From: Chitinophagaceae bacterium
GTDB lineage: Bacteria > Bacteroidota > Bacteroidia > Chitinophagales > Chitinophagaceae
Direction of reading: 5' to 3'
Assembly: GCA_025455665.1 (NCBI GenBank)
Contig: JALOMC010000001.1
Coordinates: forward strand, 1 to 46,790
Length of the DNA stretch: 46,790 bases
Below, piece after piece: positions 1-8,956 of the stretch. The position numbers were made by a program, and so were the translations under genes. Each line of letters opens with the position of its first letter. Positions within the stretch are counted from its first letter, which is position 1. A model generated the notes under the pieces. It did no database searches. It saw nothing but the letters and a program-made list of their open reading frames with translations, and had not been told where the DNA came from.

Positions 1-312
1 TTCTATTGCAGCGGTTTCGGCTATCTCCTCGCGGTAATCGGTCAGTTGGCGCTTGCGCTGGCTGGTCAGTATCGTATTCAGGCTTACCCGGTACAGCCAG
101 GTGCTAAACTTAGCCTCGCCGCGAAAGCTGCCGTAGGCCCGCCATGCCTGCAGCAGTATTTCCTGATAAAGATCTTTCCGATCCTCATCGCTGTCGGCAT
201 ACAGGCCCACCAGTTTGTAAATAATGCCCTGGTTGGCGGCTATTTGCGCTAGAAACTCCTTTTCTGATGGCATGTGGGGTAACAGTATTTCGAGCTGAGC
301 TACAAGGCCCAT
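1..312 (-). CDS. ECF-type RNA polymerase sigma factor, C-terminus cut off by window edge
   Basis: The minus strand reads into the left edge as the N-terminal part of a sigma-70 family ECF factor. Region 2 is recognisable: a helix with the pattern LYADSDEDRKDLYQEILLQ followed by AWRAYGSFRGEAKFSTWLYR, which is the usual region 2.1-2.4 layout (acidic helix, then the F-x-T-W-L-Y core that binds the -10 element). Region 4 lies outside the window. Two starts are possible: the ATG at 312, four bases after the stop of the small upstream gene, or the ATG at 273, which gives an N-terminus (MPSEKEFL) more like typical family members. Neither has a Shine-Dalgarno sequence. It probably forms an operon with the small membrane protein upstream; the regulon is unknown. 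Confidence 0.85.
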   Translation of the reverse strand, partial: MGLVAQLEILLPHMPSEKEFLAQIAANQGIIYKLVGLYADSDEDRKDLYQEILLQAWRAYGSFRGEAKFSTWLYRVSLNTILTSQRKRQLTDYREEIAETAAIE

Positions 313-316
313 GCCG

Positions 317-478
317 CTAACAAGATAGGGCCGAGGCAGCTAATGTTGGCTGCATGTGCGACTGCTGCCAATGACGAGCCGATTTGGCAAAACCAGCACC
401 AATCAGCAGGCCCATCGCCAGCAGCAGCAGAGCAAAGCCGTACTTTACGAGTTGTCTTCTGTCGAAAAATTTTTCCAT
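317..478 (-). CDS. small single-pass membrane protein (53 aa)
   Basis: A short reading frame of 53 residues begins MEKFFDRRQLVKYG and continues into one hydrophobic segment of about 17-20 residues (roughly residues 15-33, FALLLLAMGLLIGAGFA), then a polar tail ending in Ser-Cys. The basic residues before the helix predict an N-in orientation. A longer in-frame extension upstream to 625 exists but looks like non-coding sequence, so the ATG at 478 is preferred. Its stop is four bases before the first possible start of the ECF sigma gene, so the two are probably co-transcribed. A small membrane partner next to an ECF factor could be an anti-sigma or accessory element, but it has no recognisable anti-sigma domain and could be unrelated. 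Confidence 0.5.
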   Translation of the reverse strand: MEKFFDRRQLVKYGFALLLLAMGLLIGAGFAKSARHWQQSHMQPTLAASALSC

Positions 479-643
479 CGTCTGTTCCTGATTTTTTTGA
501 TGTGCACAGACATTGGTAGCAGCCAGGGGGTCTTGCATTACAGCCTGCCAATAAAAAAATGCCATCATTTTCACATGCTTATGCGATGAAGCGGTATAGC
601 TGCCGTGGCTTGTTTTGCAGTACACACTAAATACATTGTTTTT

Positions 644-1555
644 ATGCTTCGCACACTGCTCTTCTGCTGCCTTTTTGCCGGCGGCTACCAGCTGGCGGCT
701 GCCCAGTTCGGCACCTCTCCATGGCCTACTGCTTCCTTTAGTCCGGCCCAGTTGCTACAGCATGCCGAGCTGTACAGCCAACTGCTGGATTTGAACATGA
801 CCAGCCATGAAAAACAACAGCATGCCCGCTACCTGCAGCAAAAGCTGGATGCACAGGATGCTCAAGTAATAGACAACCCAACAGGTGATTTAGCATTTAA
901 GCAGCGCATGGATGCCATGAACCCGGCCCAACGCCAGCAGTTGATAGAGCGTACCCGCCCAATGACCATTGACCTGCTGCTGAAGCCAGAGGCGGCACAC
1001 GATGAGGCTACCCAATGGATGCTGCGTTTGTATTTGCAAAAGCATCCATCGCTGGTGGCCTCTGTCATTCCATTTACCCGGCATATAGCCGATGCGCTGA
1101 TTGATAGCGACTACTTTATTGGCACCGTGCTGAAAGGCCAACCGGGCAAGCCACTGCGCCCCGACCAACGACAAGCGGCCTACCAGCAATTGGGCAAAGC
1201 ATGGAAGGGATTGCCCGAAGCGCAGCAGCGGCAGCTGCTATACAACACCAGCTATACCTCAGCAGTTATTCACTACTGGCCGCAGCTGGGTGCTGCCAGC
1301 CGGCTGGATGTAAAACTGAAGATGGTGGGCGCCGACTACCTGACGGCGGCTGAGAAGCGAATGCTGCAGCAGCAAGCCAGTCTGCAGCAACAGGCCATGG
1401 CCTTGGGTGGCCAACAAGGGCAGCTGCTGCAAAATGAAATCAACTTCATGAAGCAAAGCCAGGACATCATTATGGGCCGCGGCATTCGGTGGAATCCGGC
1501 GGCGAACCGCTACGAACAAATGGGCGGCGTTGTCACTGAGTTTTGGGCACCGTAG
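644..1555 (+). CDS. secreted protein of unknown function (303 aa)
   Basis: The preferred start at 644 gives an immediate signal peptide (MLRTLLFCCLFAGGYQLAAA, cleavage near residue 20), whereas the longer frame from 605 adds 13 residues that would spoil it. The mature protein is largely helical and rich in Gln, Ala and Leu, with repeated short Q-rich stretches (for example near residues 245-270), and has no catalytic motif or repeat domain that I recognise. It is transcribed divergently from the sigma/small-membrane-protein pair and ends tail to tail with the efflux operon: its TAG stop and the complement of the opposing stop are separated by a single base, leaving no room for a conventional terminator between the two. 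Confidence 0.7.
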   Translation: MLRTLLFCCLFAGGYQLAAAQFGTSPWPTASFSPAQLLQHAELYSQLLDLNMTSHEKQQHARYLQQKLDAQDAQVIDNPTGDLAFKQRMDAMNPAQRQQLIERTRPMTIDLLLKPEAAHDEATQWMLRLYLQKHPSLVASVIPFTRHIADALIDSDYFIGTVLKGQPGKPLRPDQRQAAYQQLGKAWKGLPEAQQRQLLYNTSYTSAVIHYWPQLGAASRLDVKLKMVGADYLTAAEKRMLQQQASLQQQAMALGGQQGQLLQNEINFMKQSQDIIMGRGIRWNPAANRYEQMGGVVTEFWAP

Positions 1556-1556
1556 T

Positions 1557-2945
1557 TTATTGCCAGCCGCCACCCAGCGCTTTGTACAGCTGTACCAGCG
1601 CATTCAGGCGCTGCTGAAAAGTAACGGACTCGGCCAGCTCCGCATCAAACAGGTAGTTTTCCTGTATCAGCACTTCGTAGTAGCTACTGTAGCCATAGTC
1701 GTATTTGGCACGGGTCAGCTCCAGCGATTTTCGGGCAGCCTTTGTCAGTTCGGTACGCACGTTGTATTCGTCATTAAATGTGCGGTACTGCGCCAGCGCA
1801 TTGTCTACATCGGCCATGGCCCGCAGCACAGTTTGCTCATAGTTGTAGGCCAGCTGCTTGGTGCGGTATTCCTCCACTTTTATGCGGCGTTTGTTTTGCC
1901 CAAACTGAAAAATGGGCCCCACCAACCCCGCAAAGCCATTGGCTACAAAACCACTGCCGCCTACCAGGCTGCTGAGCTGCGGACTGGCAAAGCCCAACAC
2001 ACCTGTGAGGCTGAACTGCGGATACAAGTTGGCCCGGGCAATGCCGATGTTGTAAAACTGTGCTTCCAGCCGGCGTTCGGCTTCCCGCACATCGGGGCGG
2101 CGCTGCAGCAGCTGCGAGGGCAGGCCGGCAGGAATATCGGGCGTTACAGTTTGTGCAAACAAAGCGTCGCCCCGCTCCAGCGGGCCCGGGGGCAGGCCCA
2201 TCAGGGTACGCATGGCGTTTTGCACCAAAATAATTTGCCGTTCGAATGCCGGAATAGCCGCTGCGGCCAAGCCAGCCTGCTGATCGGCTTGCAGCTTATC
2301 TACCTCGGCCACATAGCCTTTGCTAAATCGTTCGCCGATGATGCGGGCACTTTCCTGCCGCACCGTCAGGGTGCGCCGTGCTACCGCCAGGCGGTTGTCA
2401 AGGTCTCGCAGCAAAAAGTATTGCGCCGCCATTTCTGCCACCAGGCTTACTACCAATGCATTCCGGTTATCTACATCGGCCAGCAGGCGGGTGTAGGCAG
2501 CCTGGTTATTGTTGCGAATGCGGCCCCACAGGTCTATTTCCCAGTTGAGGGTGCCCAAAGCCCGCAGGGCACCACCATCTACGCCAGCGCCTATGCGGCG
2601 GGCATCGGTACCGGCCTGGCCGCCACCCGCCTGTAGCTGGTAGCCAAAGGCCGGATACAGATTGGCCCGCACCAGCCCGGCTATTTCACGGCTTTCTTCT
2701 ATGCGGTTGGCCGCTGCCAGCAGGTTGCGGTTGCTATCCAGCGCTGTGCGTATGTAGCGCTGCAGCACCGTATCGCCGTACAAATTGAACCAGCTGAGCA
2801 GTGCACTGGTATCGGCACTGGCGGGCTGGGCATATTGGGCAGGCATATTGGGCAGTGTGGGCTGGCTATACTTGCCACCCACCAGGCAGCCGGTGCTTCC
2901 CATCAGGGTAGCCGCGGCCAGTATCATCAGCATGCGAGGGCGCAT
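1557..2945 (-). CDS. RND efflux outer-membrane lipoprotein (TolC/OprM/NodT family)
   Basis: The outer-membrane channel of a tripartite efflux pump. The start at 2945 gives a lipoprotein signal peptide ending in the lipobox S-T-G-C (about residue 20), consistent with acylated OprM/NodT-type factors; a longer in-frame start at 2990 would overlap the pump gene by 44 bases and is less likely. The body has the family's duplicated helical-hairpin layout, with phrases typical of the family such as LNWEIDLWGRIRN, RRPDVREAERRLEAQ, IARANLYPQFSLTG and YDYGYSSYYEVLIQE, and full family length (about 462 residues). It begins one base after the stop of the inner-membrane pump gene, so it is translated from the same operon. 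Confidence 0.95.
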   Translation of the reverse strand: MRPRMLMILAAATLMGSTGCLVGGKYSQPTLPNMPAQYAQPASADTSALLSWFNLYGDTVLQRYIRTALDSNRNLLAAANRIEESREIAGLVRANLYPAFGYQLQAGGGQAGTDARRIGAGVDGGALRALGTLNWEIDLWGRIRNNNQAAYTRLLADVDNRNALVVSLVAEMAAQYFLLRDLDNRLAVARRTLTVRQESARIIGERFSKGYVAEVDKLQADQQAGLAAAAIPAFERQIILVQNAMRTLMGLPPGPLERGDALFAQTVTPDIPAGLPSQLLQRRPDVREAERRLEAQFYNIGIARANLYPQFSLTGVLGFASPQLSSLVGGSGFVANGFAGLVGPIFQFGQNKRRIKVEEYRTKQLAYNYEQTVLRAMADVDNALAQYRTFNDEYNVRTELTKAARKSLELTRAKYDYGYSSYYEVLIQENYLFDAELAESVTFQQRLNALVQLYKALGGGWQ

Positions 2946-2946
2946 A

Positions 2947-5900
2947 TCAGGTAGTTTCTGGTTGTTCAGGTTGTGCCGATGCTGCAGCATCGTCGTTATG
3001 GTGGTTGGCTTCGGCAGCGGCTACAGCCGGGGCAGCCTGGGCAGCGGCCTTGCGCTTGTTGCCTTCTATCATTACAAAAAAGGCGGGTATGAGAATGACC
3101 CCGATGATGGTGGCCACCAGCATACCGCTGAATACGGTGGTGCCCATCACTTTGCGGGCCTCAGCACCAGCGCCCGATGCCAGCATCAGCGGCACTACCC
3201 CCAGTATAAAGGCAAATGAGGTCATGAGGATGGGCCGGAAACGCAGGCGTGCCCCTTCAATGGCAGCCGCCAGCGCCGTTTTGCCGTTGAGCTCCATTTC
3301 CATTTTGGCAAACTCAACAATCAGGATGGCATTTTTGGCATTGAGGCCAATGAGCATGACCAACCCGATTTGGGCAAACACATTGTTGACATACGTAGCA
3401 GCAAACATGCCGCCGATAAACAAGCCCAGCAGCGCCCCCATCACCGCCCATGGCGTGCCGAGCAGCACGCTAAAGGGCAGTTTCCAGCTTTCGTATTGCG
3501 CAGCCAAAATCAAAAACACAAACAACAGCGCCATGGCAAAAACGGCTGCGCCCTTGCCGGCACTCTCCCGCTCCTGGTAGCTCACATTGCTCCACTGGTA
3601 GCCCATGGTGGTGGGCAGCACTTCTTTAGCCACCTGCTCCAGCGCATCCAGCGCCTGTGCACTGCTGTAGCCGGGGGCTGGCTGCCCGGTTATTTCAGCC
3701 GCACGGTATATATTGAAATGGTTGGTAAACAAGGGGCCGCTGGTATCGGTTACGGTGGCCAGTGTACCCATGCTCACCATATTGCCTTTGGCATCGCGTA
3801 CAAAAAACTGGCTGATGTCTTCGGGCTTCATCCGGTAGTCTACATCGCCCTGCACATACACCCGGTACTGCCGGCCAAAGCGGTTGAAATTGTTTACAAA
3901 TGAGCCGCCCATCATGGTGCTCACCGTGCTGTTTACATCGCTCAGGCGCAGGCCCAGTTTTTCTACTTTTTCCCGGTCTACGTTGATGCTCTTTTGCGGC
4001 ACATTGGCCCGAAACAGGGTGTAGATGCTGCCGATTTCGGGTCGTTGTGAGGCAGCTGCTATAAACTTCTGCGACTGCTCGGCCAGGTACTGCGGGCTTT
4101 GGCCACCGCGGTCTTGCAGCATCATGGTAAAGCCACTGCCATTGCCCAGGCCCACAATGGGCGGTGGGCCAAAAGCTACTACCGTTGCCTCGGTGATGTT
4201 TTTGATGGTCATTCCATTTACCTGCTGAATGATTTGCGCAGCTGTCAGGTTCCGTTCGTCCCACGGCTTCAGGCTGGCAAATACGGTAGCGGTATTGGCA
4301 CTGTTGGTGCCACTCATGGCATTAAATCCGTTGATGACAATAAAGCTTGCAATGCCATCTACCTTTTTCAGCATCGCCGCTACTTTTTCAGTCACTTTGC
4401 CGGTTCGCTGCACCGAGGCCGCATCGGGCAAAATGATGCCCATCATGAAGTAGCCTTCATCTTCTTCGGGCACAAAGCCACCGGGTACTTTTTTCGTCAG
4501 CAGCACAGTGGCTGCCACAATGCCGCCCAGCACCAGCAGGGTCAACAGCGCCTTGCGGGCAAAAAAGCCAGCTACGCCGAGGTAGCCCCGGGTAAACTTA
4601 TCGAAGCCCCGATTGAAGGCACCGAAAAAGCGGGCCAGCAAGCCTTTCTTTTGGCCATGCGGTTTTAGTAAAATGGCTGCCAAAGCCGGGCTCAACGTCA
4701 GAGCATTGAAGGCAGAGAAAGCCACCGAAATGGCGATGGTAATGGCAAACTGCTGGTACAGCCTGCCGGTAATGCCGCCACTCATGGCCACAGGTATAAA
4801 CACCGCACACAAGATGACCGCAATGGCAATCACCGGTCCACCTACTTCCTTCATGGCCTTTTGCGTAGCTTCTTTGGGCGATAAGCCGTGCTCAATGTGA
4901 TGTATCACGGCTTCTACTACCACAATGGCATCATCTACCACCAGGCCAATGGCCAGTACCATACCCAGCAGCGACAAGGTATTGACCGAAAAGCCCAGCA
5001 ATGGAAACACCATGAAAGTTCCTATCAGTGAGACCGGCACCGTCAGCAGCGGTATCAGCGTAGCCCGCCAATCTTGCAAAAACAGAAAGACCACCAGTAT
5101 TACCAGCAGCACCGCTTCAAACAGGGTATGCATGATCTCTTCGATGCCCACGGTAATGGCCTCGGTAGTATCCAGCGACACTTTGTAGTCTATGCCCGGC
5201 GGAAAGCTTTCCTTCAATTGCGCCAGCTTCTCTTTTGCCTGCGTGGCTACATCCAGGCCGTTTGAACCTGGTATTTGGTACAAGGCAATGGCGCAGCTGG
5301 GGCGCCCTTCCATATTGCTGTTCAGGTTGTAAAACTGTACCCCCAGCTCTACCCGGGCCACATCCTTCAGCCGTACGATAGCACCGTTGTTGTTCGACTT
5401 CAAAATGATATTGCCAAACTCCTCTTCATTTACCAGGCGCTGCTGCAGCAGTACCGTGTAGGTATTTTGATTATTGGGGGCGGCTGGTTCATCGCCAAAA
5501 GCGCCACCCGGTGCAATGTTGTTCTGCTCTTTCAGTGCATTCATCACATCGGCGGCAGTCAGACCCAGCGCCGTCATCCGATCGGGCTGCAGCCACACCC
5601 GCATGGCATACTCGGCACCGCCCATTACGGTCACATCGCCCACACCTTTCAGGCGGCGCAGTTCATCCAGCAGGTTCAGGTACGCATAGTTGTTGATAAA
5701 GCTGGCATCGTAGGTATTGGTGGGCGAATAAATGCTGAAAATGAGGAGCGGAAACGTCAGCGATTTTTTCACGTTCACGCCCAGATCTTTTACCTGCGGT
5801 GGCAAAAACGGATTGGCACTTGATACCCGGTTTTGCGTCAGCATGTTGGCCTTGTCCAAATCGGTGCCCACTTCAAAGCTTACCTGCAGTACGGTGCTGC

Positions 5901-6156
5901 CATTGTTGGCATTCACGCTTTTCATGTACAGCATGTCTTCCACCCCGTTTACCTGCTGCTCTATGGGCGTGGCTACCGCATCTTCCATGTTTACAGCATT
6001 GGCACCGCCGTAGCTGGCACTCACCTGCACCATGGGTGGAGTAATATCGGGGTACTTGGCTACCGGTACCCCTTGCAGGGCCAGCAGGCCCAGTATCACT
6101 ATCAGTATAGAAATGACGATAGCGAAAATCGGTCGTCGTATAAAAAACTCACTCAT
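2947..6156 (-). CDS. RND multidrug efflux pump, HAE1 family (AcrB-like inner-membrane subunit)
   Basis: The proton-driven inner-membrane pump, which takes hydrophobic or amphiphilic compounds from the periplasm and passes them to the outer-membrane channel. At 1069 residues it is full length. The first transmembrane helix follows the typical MSEFFIRRPIFAIV start. Proton-relay residues are visible: the Asp-Asp pair in transmembrane helix 4 (GLVVDDAIVVVEA) and the Lys in helix 10 (GLNAKNAILIVEF). Porter-domain phrases such as YPDITPPMVQVSA and PGGFVPEEDEGYF fit the HAE1 group, not the heavy-metal CzcA group. It is the middle gene of the operon: adaptor upstream by 46 bases, outer-membrane factor downstream by one base. 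The substrate cannot be deduced from sequence. Confidence 0.96.
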   Translation of the reverse strand: MSEFFIRRPIFAIVISILIVILGLLALQGVPVAKYPDITPPMVQVSASYGGANAVNMEDAVATPIEQQVNGVEDMLYMKSVNANNGSTVLQVSFEVGTDLDKANMLTQNRVSSANPFLPPQVKDLGVNVKKSLTFPLLIFSIYSPTNTYDASFINNYAYLNLLDELRRLKGVGDVTVMGGAEYAMRVWLQPDRMTALGLTAADVMNALKEQNNIAPGGAFGDEPAAPNNQNTYTVLLQQRLVNEEEFGNIILKSNNNGAIVRLKDVARVELGVQFYNLNSNMEGRPSCAIALYQIPGSNGLDVATQAKEKLAQLKESFPPGIDYKVSLDTTEAITVGIEEIMHTLFEAVLLVILVVFLFLQDWRATLIPLLTVPVSLIGTFMVFPLLGFSVNTLSLLGMVLAIGLVVDDAIVVVEAVIHHIEHGLSPKEATQKAMKEVGGPVIAIAVILCAVFIPVAMSGGITGRLYQQFAITIAISVAFSAFNALTLSPALAAILLKPHGQKKGLLARFFGAFNRGFDKFTRGYLGVAGFFARKALLTLLVLGGIVAATVLLTKKVPGGFVPEEDEGYFMMGIILPDAASVQRTGKVTEKVAAMLKKVDGIASFIVINGFNAMSGTNSANTATVFASLKPWDERNLTAAQIIQQVNGMTIKNITEATVVAFGPPPIVGLGNGSGFTMMLQDRGGQSPQYLAEQSQKFIAAASQRPEIGSIYTLFRANVPQKSINVDREKVEKLGLRLSDVNSTVSTMMGGSFVNNFNRFGRQYRVYVQGDVDYRMKPEDISQFFVRDAKGNMVSMGTLATVTDTSGPLFTNHFNIYRAAEITGQPAPGYSSAQALDALEQVAKEVLPTTMGYQWSNVSYQERESAGKGAAVFAMALLFVFLILAAQYESWKLPFSVLLGTPWAVMGALLGLFIGGMFAATYVNNVFAQIGLVMLIGLNAKNAILIVEFAKMEMELNGKTALAAAIEGARLRFRPILMTSFAFILGVVPLMLASGAGAEARKVMGTTVFSGMLVATIIGVILIPAFFVMIEGNKRKAAAQAAPAVAAAEANHHNDDAAASAQPEQPETT

Positions 6157-6202
6157 ACCTGGCAGTATTGAAAAAGACTAGGAATTAGGAGATGAACCAA
6201 GG

Positions 6203-7354
6203 TTACTGCGCCGAATCGGCCTGGTAGCGCCAGTCCATGGCTACCGGCTTTACCAGGCTGTTGGGTTTTACAATGGCATTGCCTATCACGGCTACTTTTT
6301 CACCGGCTTGCAGCCCTTCGGTTATCACCCAATTGTTGCCTACCCGCCGGCCGGTTTTTACCAGGCGGGGTACCACTTTATTGCTGTCGTTCAGCACAAA
6401 TACCTGATAAATGCTTTGCAACTGATTGACCGCCTGCTGTGGCACCAGGATGGCGCCTTTCAGCATACTGGCTTGTATGCGCACTTTTACATACTGGCCC
6501 GGGCGCAGCAGCCGATCGTTGTTTTGAAACACCGCCTGCAGCAATATGCTACCCGTGGCCGGGTCTACTTCGCGGTTGGCCAGGTCTATATAGCCCCGCT
6601 CGTGGTAGGTGCTGCCATCGCTTAGTGTAAGTGCTACGGGCAGCTTATCGGTACCGGCGCCAAACATGGAGTCGGCCTTTTGCTGGTAGCGGGTGTAGTT
6701 CAAAAAATCTTTTTCGGCTACAGCAAAGCGCACCCGCACCACCCCCAGGCTCGAAATGGTATTGAGGCTATTGCCCAGTTTGCCCACATAATCGCCGGCT
6801 TGCACTTTGCTAATGCCAATAATACCCGACACCGGCGCCAGTACCCGGGTGTAGCCCAGCTCAATCTTTGAGTTACTCAGCTGCGCTTCGGCTATGCTCA
6901 CCTCTGCCCGGGCGGCACTTACCATGGCTACGGCTGCATCCAGGTCTCGCTTGCTGAGTGCATTCATATCGGCCAGGGGCTTTACCCGGCTGTAGTCGGC
7001 TTCGGCCTTTACCAGCTGCGTACGGGCTTGCGCTACGCGGCCGGCAGCAGCATCTACTTTGGTCTTTATCGGCAAATCATCGATGCTGTACAGCAGTTGG
7101 CCCTTGCTCACAGCACTTCCTTCTTTAAAGTGCATGCCGGTGATCCAACCATCTACCCTGCTAAATACCTCCACATCTTTTTCGCCGTAGGTCTGGCCCA
7201 CGTATTCGGTATAAATGGGCAGGTCCATACTAGCGGCGGCTACCACGTTTACTTCGGGTACCAGGGTTGGTTTGGCAGCCTTATCGTTGGGGCTGCAGGC
7301 AAGCCATGTGCACACAGGCAGTAGCCAGGCGGCTACTCTGAAAGACGGTTTCAT
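6203..7354 (-). CDS. RND efflux periplasmic adaptor (membrane fusion protein, AcrA-like)
   Basis: The adaptor that links the inner pump to the outer-membrane channel. It starts with a lipoprotein signal (LACS, Cys near residue 20), so it is probably anchored to the inner membrane by lipid. The order of domains is standard: the first half of the lipoyl/barrel-sandwich domain (EVFSRVDGWITGMHFKEG), an alpha-helical hairpin (about residues 95-165), the second lipoyl half (GYTRVLAPVSGIIG, a family hallmark), a beta-barrel and a membrane-proximal domain. It is the first gene of the adaptor-pump-channel operon. No TetR or other dedicated regulator is next to it; the divergent gene is a racemase-family enzyme. 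Confidence 0.95.
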   Translation of the reverse strand: MKPSFRVAAWLLPVCTWLACSPNDKAAKPTLVPEVNVVAAASMDLPIYTEYVGQTYGEKDVEVFSRVDGWITGMHFKEGSAVSKGQLLYSIDDLPIKTKVDAAAGRVAQARTQLVKAEADYSRVKPLADMNALSKRDLDAAVAMVSAARAEVSIAEAQLSNSKIELGYTRVLAPVSGIIGISKVQAGDYVGKLGNSLNTISSLGVVRVRFAVAEKDFLNYTRYQQKADSMFGAGTDKLPVALTLSDGSTYHERGYIDLANREVDPATGSILLQAVFQNNDRLLRPGQYVKVRIQASMLKGAILVPQQAVNQLQSIYQVFVLNDSNKVVPRLVKTGRRVGNNWVITEGLQAGEKVAVIGNAIVKPNSLVKPVAMDWRYQADSAQ

Positions 7355-7473
7355 GCTGGTTGTTTTTGAAAAAAATGAGATGACGCCACCCGGGCGAACT
7401 GAAATAGGTTGTTGGTTGACAAAAAAGTAGCCTCACAGGCTGTGTCTACAAGCCTTGCCCTATACCCACTGGT

Positions 7474-7507
7474 TAAATATAGCAATGCCACCGAAACGCC
7501 AGCCAAA
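7474..7507 (-). promoter_or_regulatory. possible promoter of the RND efflux operon
   Basis: On the minus strand the element TATATTTA (7481-7474) differs from the Bacteroidota -7 consensus TAnnTTTG only in the last base, and TTTG (7507-7504) lies 22 bases upstream, slightly longer than the usual 19-21. It sits about 120 bases ahead of the adaptor start. A weak prediction by eye. Confidence 0.3.
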
Positions 7508-7555
7508 ATGATAAGTGCGGCACTGGCGATGGTGCCACATAATTACCTTGCTGCC

Positions 7556-8245
7556 ATGAAAACCATCGGCCTGATTGGCGGCCTTACCTGGCACAGTACC
7601 ATTGACTACTACCGGCACCTGAACCAACTGGTGCAGCAGCGCCTCGGTGGCCAGCACTCCGCCCGCCTGCTATTGCATTCTGTCGATTTTGAAGAGATCA
7701 GGCAGCGCACTTTTGCCAATGATTGGGCGGCCATAGCAGCACACATGACCACCGCAGGCAGGCAGCTGGAGCAGGCCGGTGCACACTGCCTGCTGCTGGG
7801 TGCCAATACCATGCACCATGTAGCCGACGAGGTGCAGGCGCACATTGGCATTCCGCTGCTGCACATAGCCGATGCCACCGCCAAAGCCATAGCAGCCCAA
7901 GGCCTGCAAACAGTAGCCCTGTTGGGTACCCGCTACACCATGCAGCTACCTTTTTACCATCAGCGCCTGGCAGCACATGGTATACAGGCCATGGTGCCTT
8001 CGGCAAACGACCAACAGCTGGTGCACGATGCCATTTATAATGAAATGGCCAGCGGCATTTTTGCCGACGCTACCCGGCAGCAATACAATGGCATCATCCT
8101 GAAACTGCAACAGCAGGGGGCCCAGGGCGTGATTATGGGCTGCACCGAAATACCGCTGCTATTGAGGCCGGATGAGCTATCGCTACCCCTGTTTGATACA
8201 GCCCGCCTGCATGCAGAGGCCGCAGTACAGTTTGCGCTTGGCTAA
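7556..8245 (+). CDS. aspartate/glutamate racemase family protein (YgeA-like)
   Basis: A cofactor-independent amino-acid racemase of about 229 residues, which would interconvert L and D forms of an acidic or related amino acid. The start at 7556 begins MKTIGLIGGLTWHST, the typical N-terminus of the family; the frame is open further upstream but that part looks non-coding. The first catalytic loop reads LLLGANTMH (Asn84, Thr85), with Thr where most aspartate racemases have Cys, and the second reads IMGCTEIPLLL (Cys196). This Thr/Cys pairing is what is known for E. coli YgeA, which racemises several amino acids. It is transcribed divergently from the efflux operon. The substrate is unknown; broad-specificity racemase is the safest label. 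Confidence 0.88.
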   Translation: MKTIGLIGGLTWHSTIDYYRHLNQLVQQRLGGQHSARLLLHSVDFEEIRQRTFANDWAAIAAHMTTAGRQLEQAGAHCLLLGANTMHHVADEVQAHIGIPLLHIADATAKAIAAQGLQTVALLGTRYTMQLPFYHQRLAAHGIQAMVPSANDQQLVHDAIYNEMASGIFADATRQQYNGIILKLQQQGAQGVIMGCTEIPLLLRPDELSLPLFDTARLHAEAAVQFALG

Positions 8246-8364
8246 CCGCCCCGCCCTTAGCGGTATAGTACCGGAAGCACTGGTGGCGCAGCAAAAAGTA
8301 TGAGCAGGTTGGTGCATGCCGGCAGATACCTTACCTTGACTGGCCACCAACAATAGCCTGCCCT

Positions 8365-8820
8365 ATGACCAGCAAAGCCACGAGCCCCGATCAATACCTG
8401 GCCGAACTACCCGACGAACAGCGACCCGCCGTAGCAGCCCTGCGCAACACCATTCTGAAAAATCTGCCCAAAGGCTACCAGGAAGTGATGCAATACGGCA
8501 TGCTATCGTATGTAGTGCCACACAGCCTGTACCCGGCCGGTTACCATTGCGATGCAAAGCAGCCGCTGCCGTTTATGGCGCTGGCAGGCCAAAAAAACTC
8601 TGTCAATTTTTATCACATGGGCCTCTATGCCGAACCAGCGCTACTGCAGTGGTTTGAAAACGAGTACCCGCAGCACAGCAGCGGCAGGCTGGATATGGGC
8701 AAAAGCTGCGTCCGCTTTAAAAAACCTGAGCACATACCCCACCAACTGGTAGGCCAGCTGGTGAAAAAAATGCCGGTAAAAGACTGGATAGCCCTGTATG
8801 AAAGCAAGCTGAAAAAGTAG
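8365..8820 (+). CDS. DUF1801 domain protein
   Basis: A 151-residue soluble protein with the DUF1801 (YdhG-like) pattern: an N-terminal helix (DQYLAELPDEQRPAVAALRN), then ILKNLPKGYQEVMQYGMLSY, the block NSVNFYHMGLYAEP, and a C-terminal section with SCVRFKKPEHIP. It spans nearly the whole length of a single domain. There is no signal peptide. The domain is widespread, structurally related to a ligand-binding fold, and its biochemical role is not established, so no function is proposed. It is codirectional with the racemase gene 119 bases upstream but not obviously in the same operon. Confidence 0.85.
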   Translation: MTSKATSPDQYLAELPDEQRPAVAALRNTILKNLPKGYQEVMQYGMLSYVVPHSLYPAGYHCDAKQPLPFMALAGQKNSVNFYHMGLYAEPALLQWFENEYPQHSSGRLDMGKSCVRFKKPEHIPHQLVGQLVKKMPVKDWIALYESKLKK

Positions 8821-8906
8821 GACCGCGACGCCCCGGCAGCGATGCCGGTTCACCCGGGCTTAACAATAAGCTCATACAGCCGGCCGGCCTCTTTGCAACA
8901 AAATAA

Positions 8907-8937
8907 TTCGGCGCCTGTTTAAGTGGGGTTACTTTTG
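8907..8937 (+). promoter_or_regulatory. predicted Bacteroidota-type promoter of the sigma/FecR/SusCD locus
   Basis: TACTTTTG at 8930-8937 matches the Bacteroidota -7 consensus TAnnTTTG exactly, and TTCG at 8907-8910 is one base off the -33 element TTTG, with a 19-base spacer. Transcription would begin near 8944, giving a very short leader before the ATG at 8957. Confidence 0.5.
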
Positions 8938-8956
8938 ATAACTGCTTGCTGAAAAA

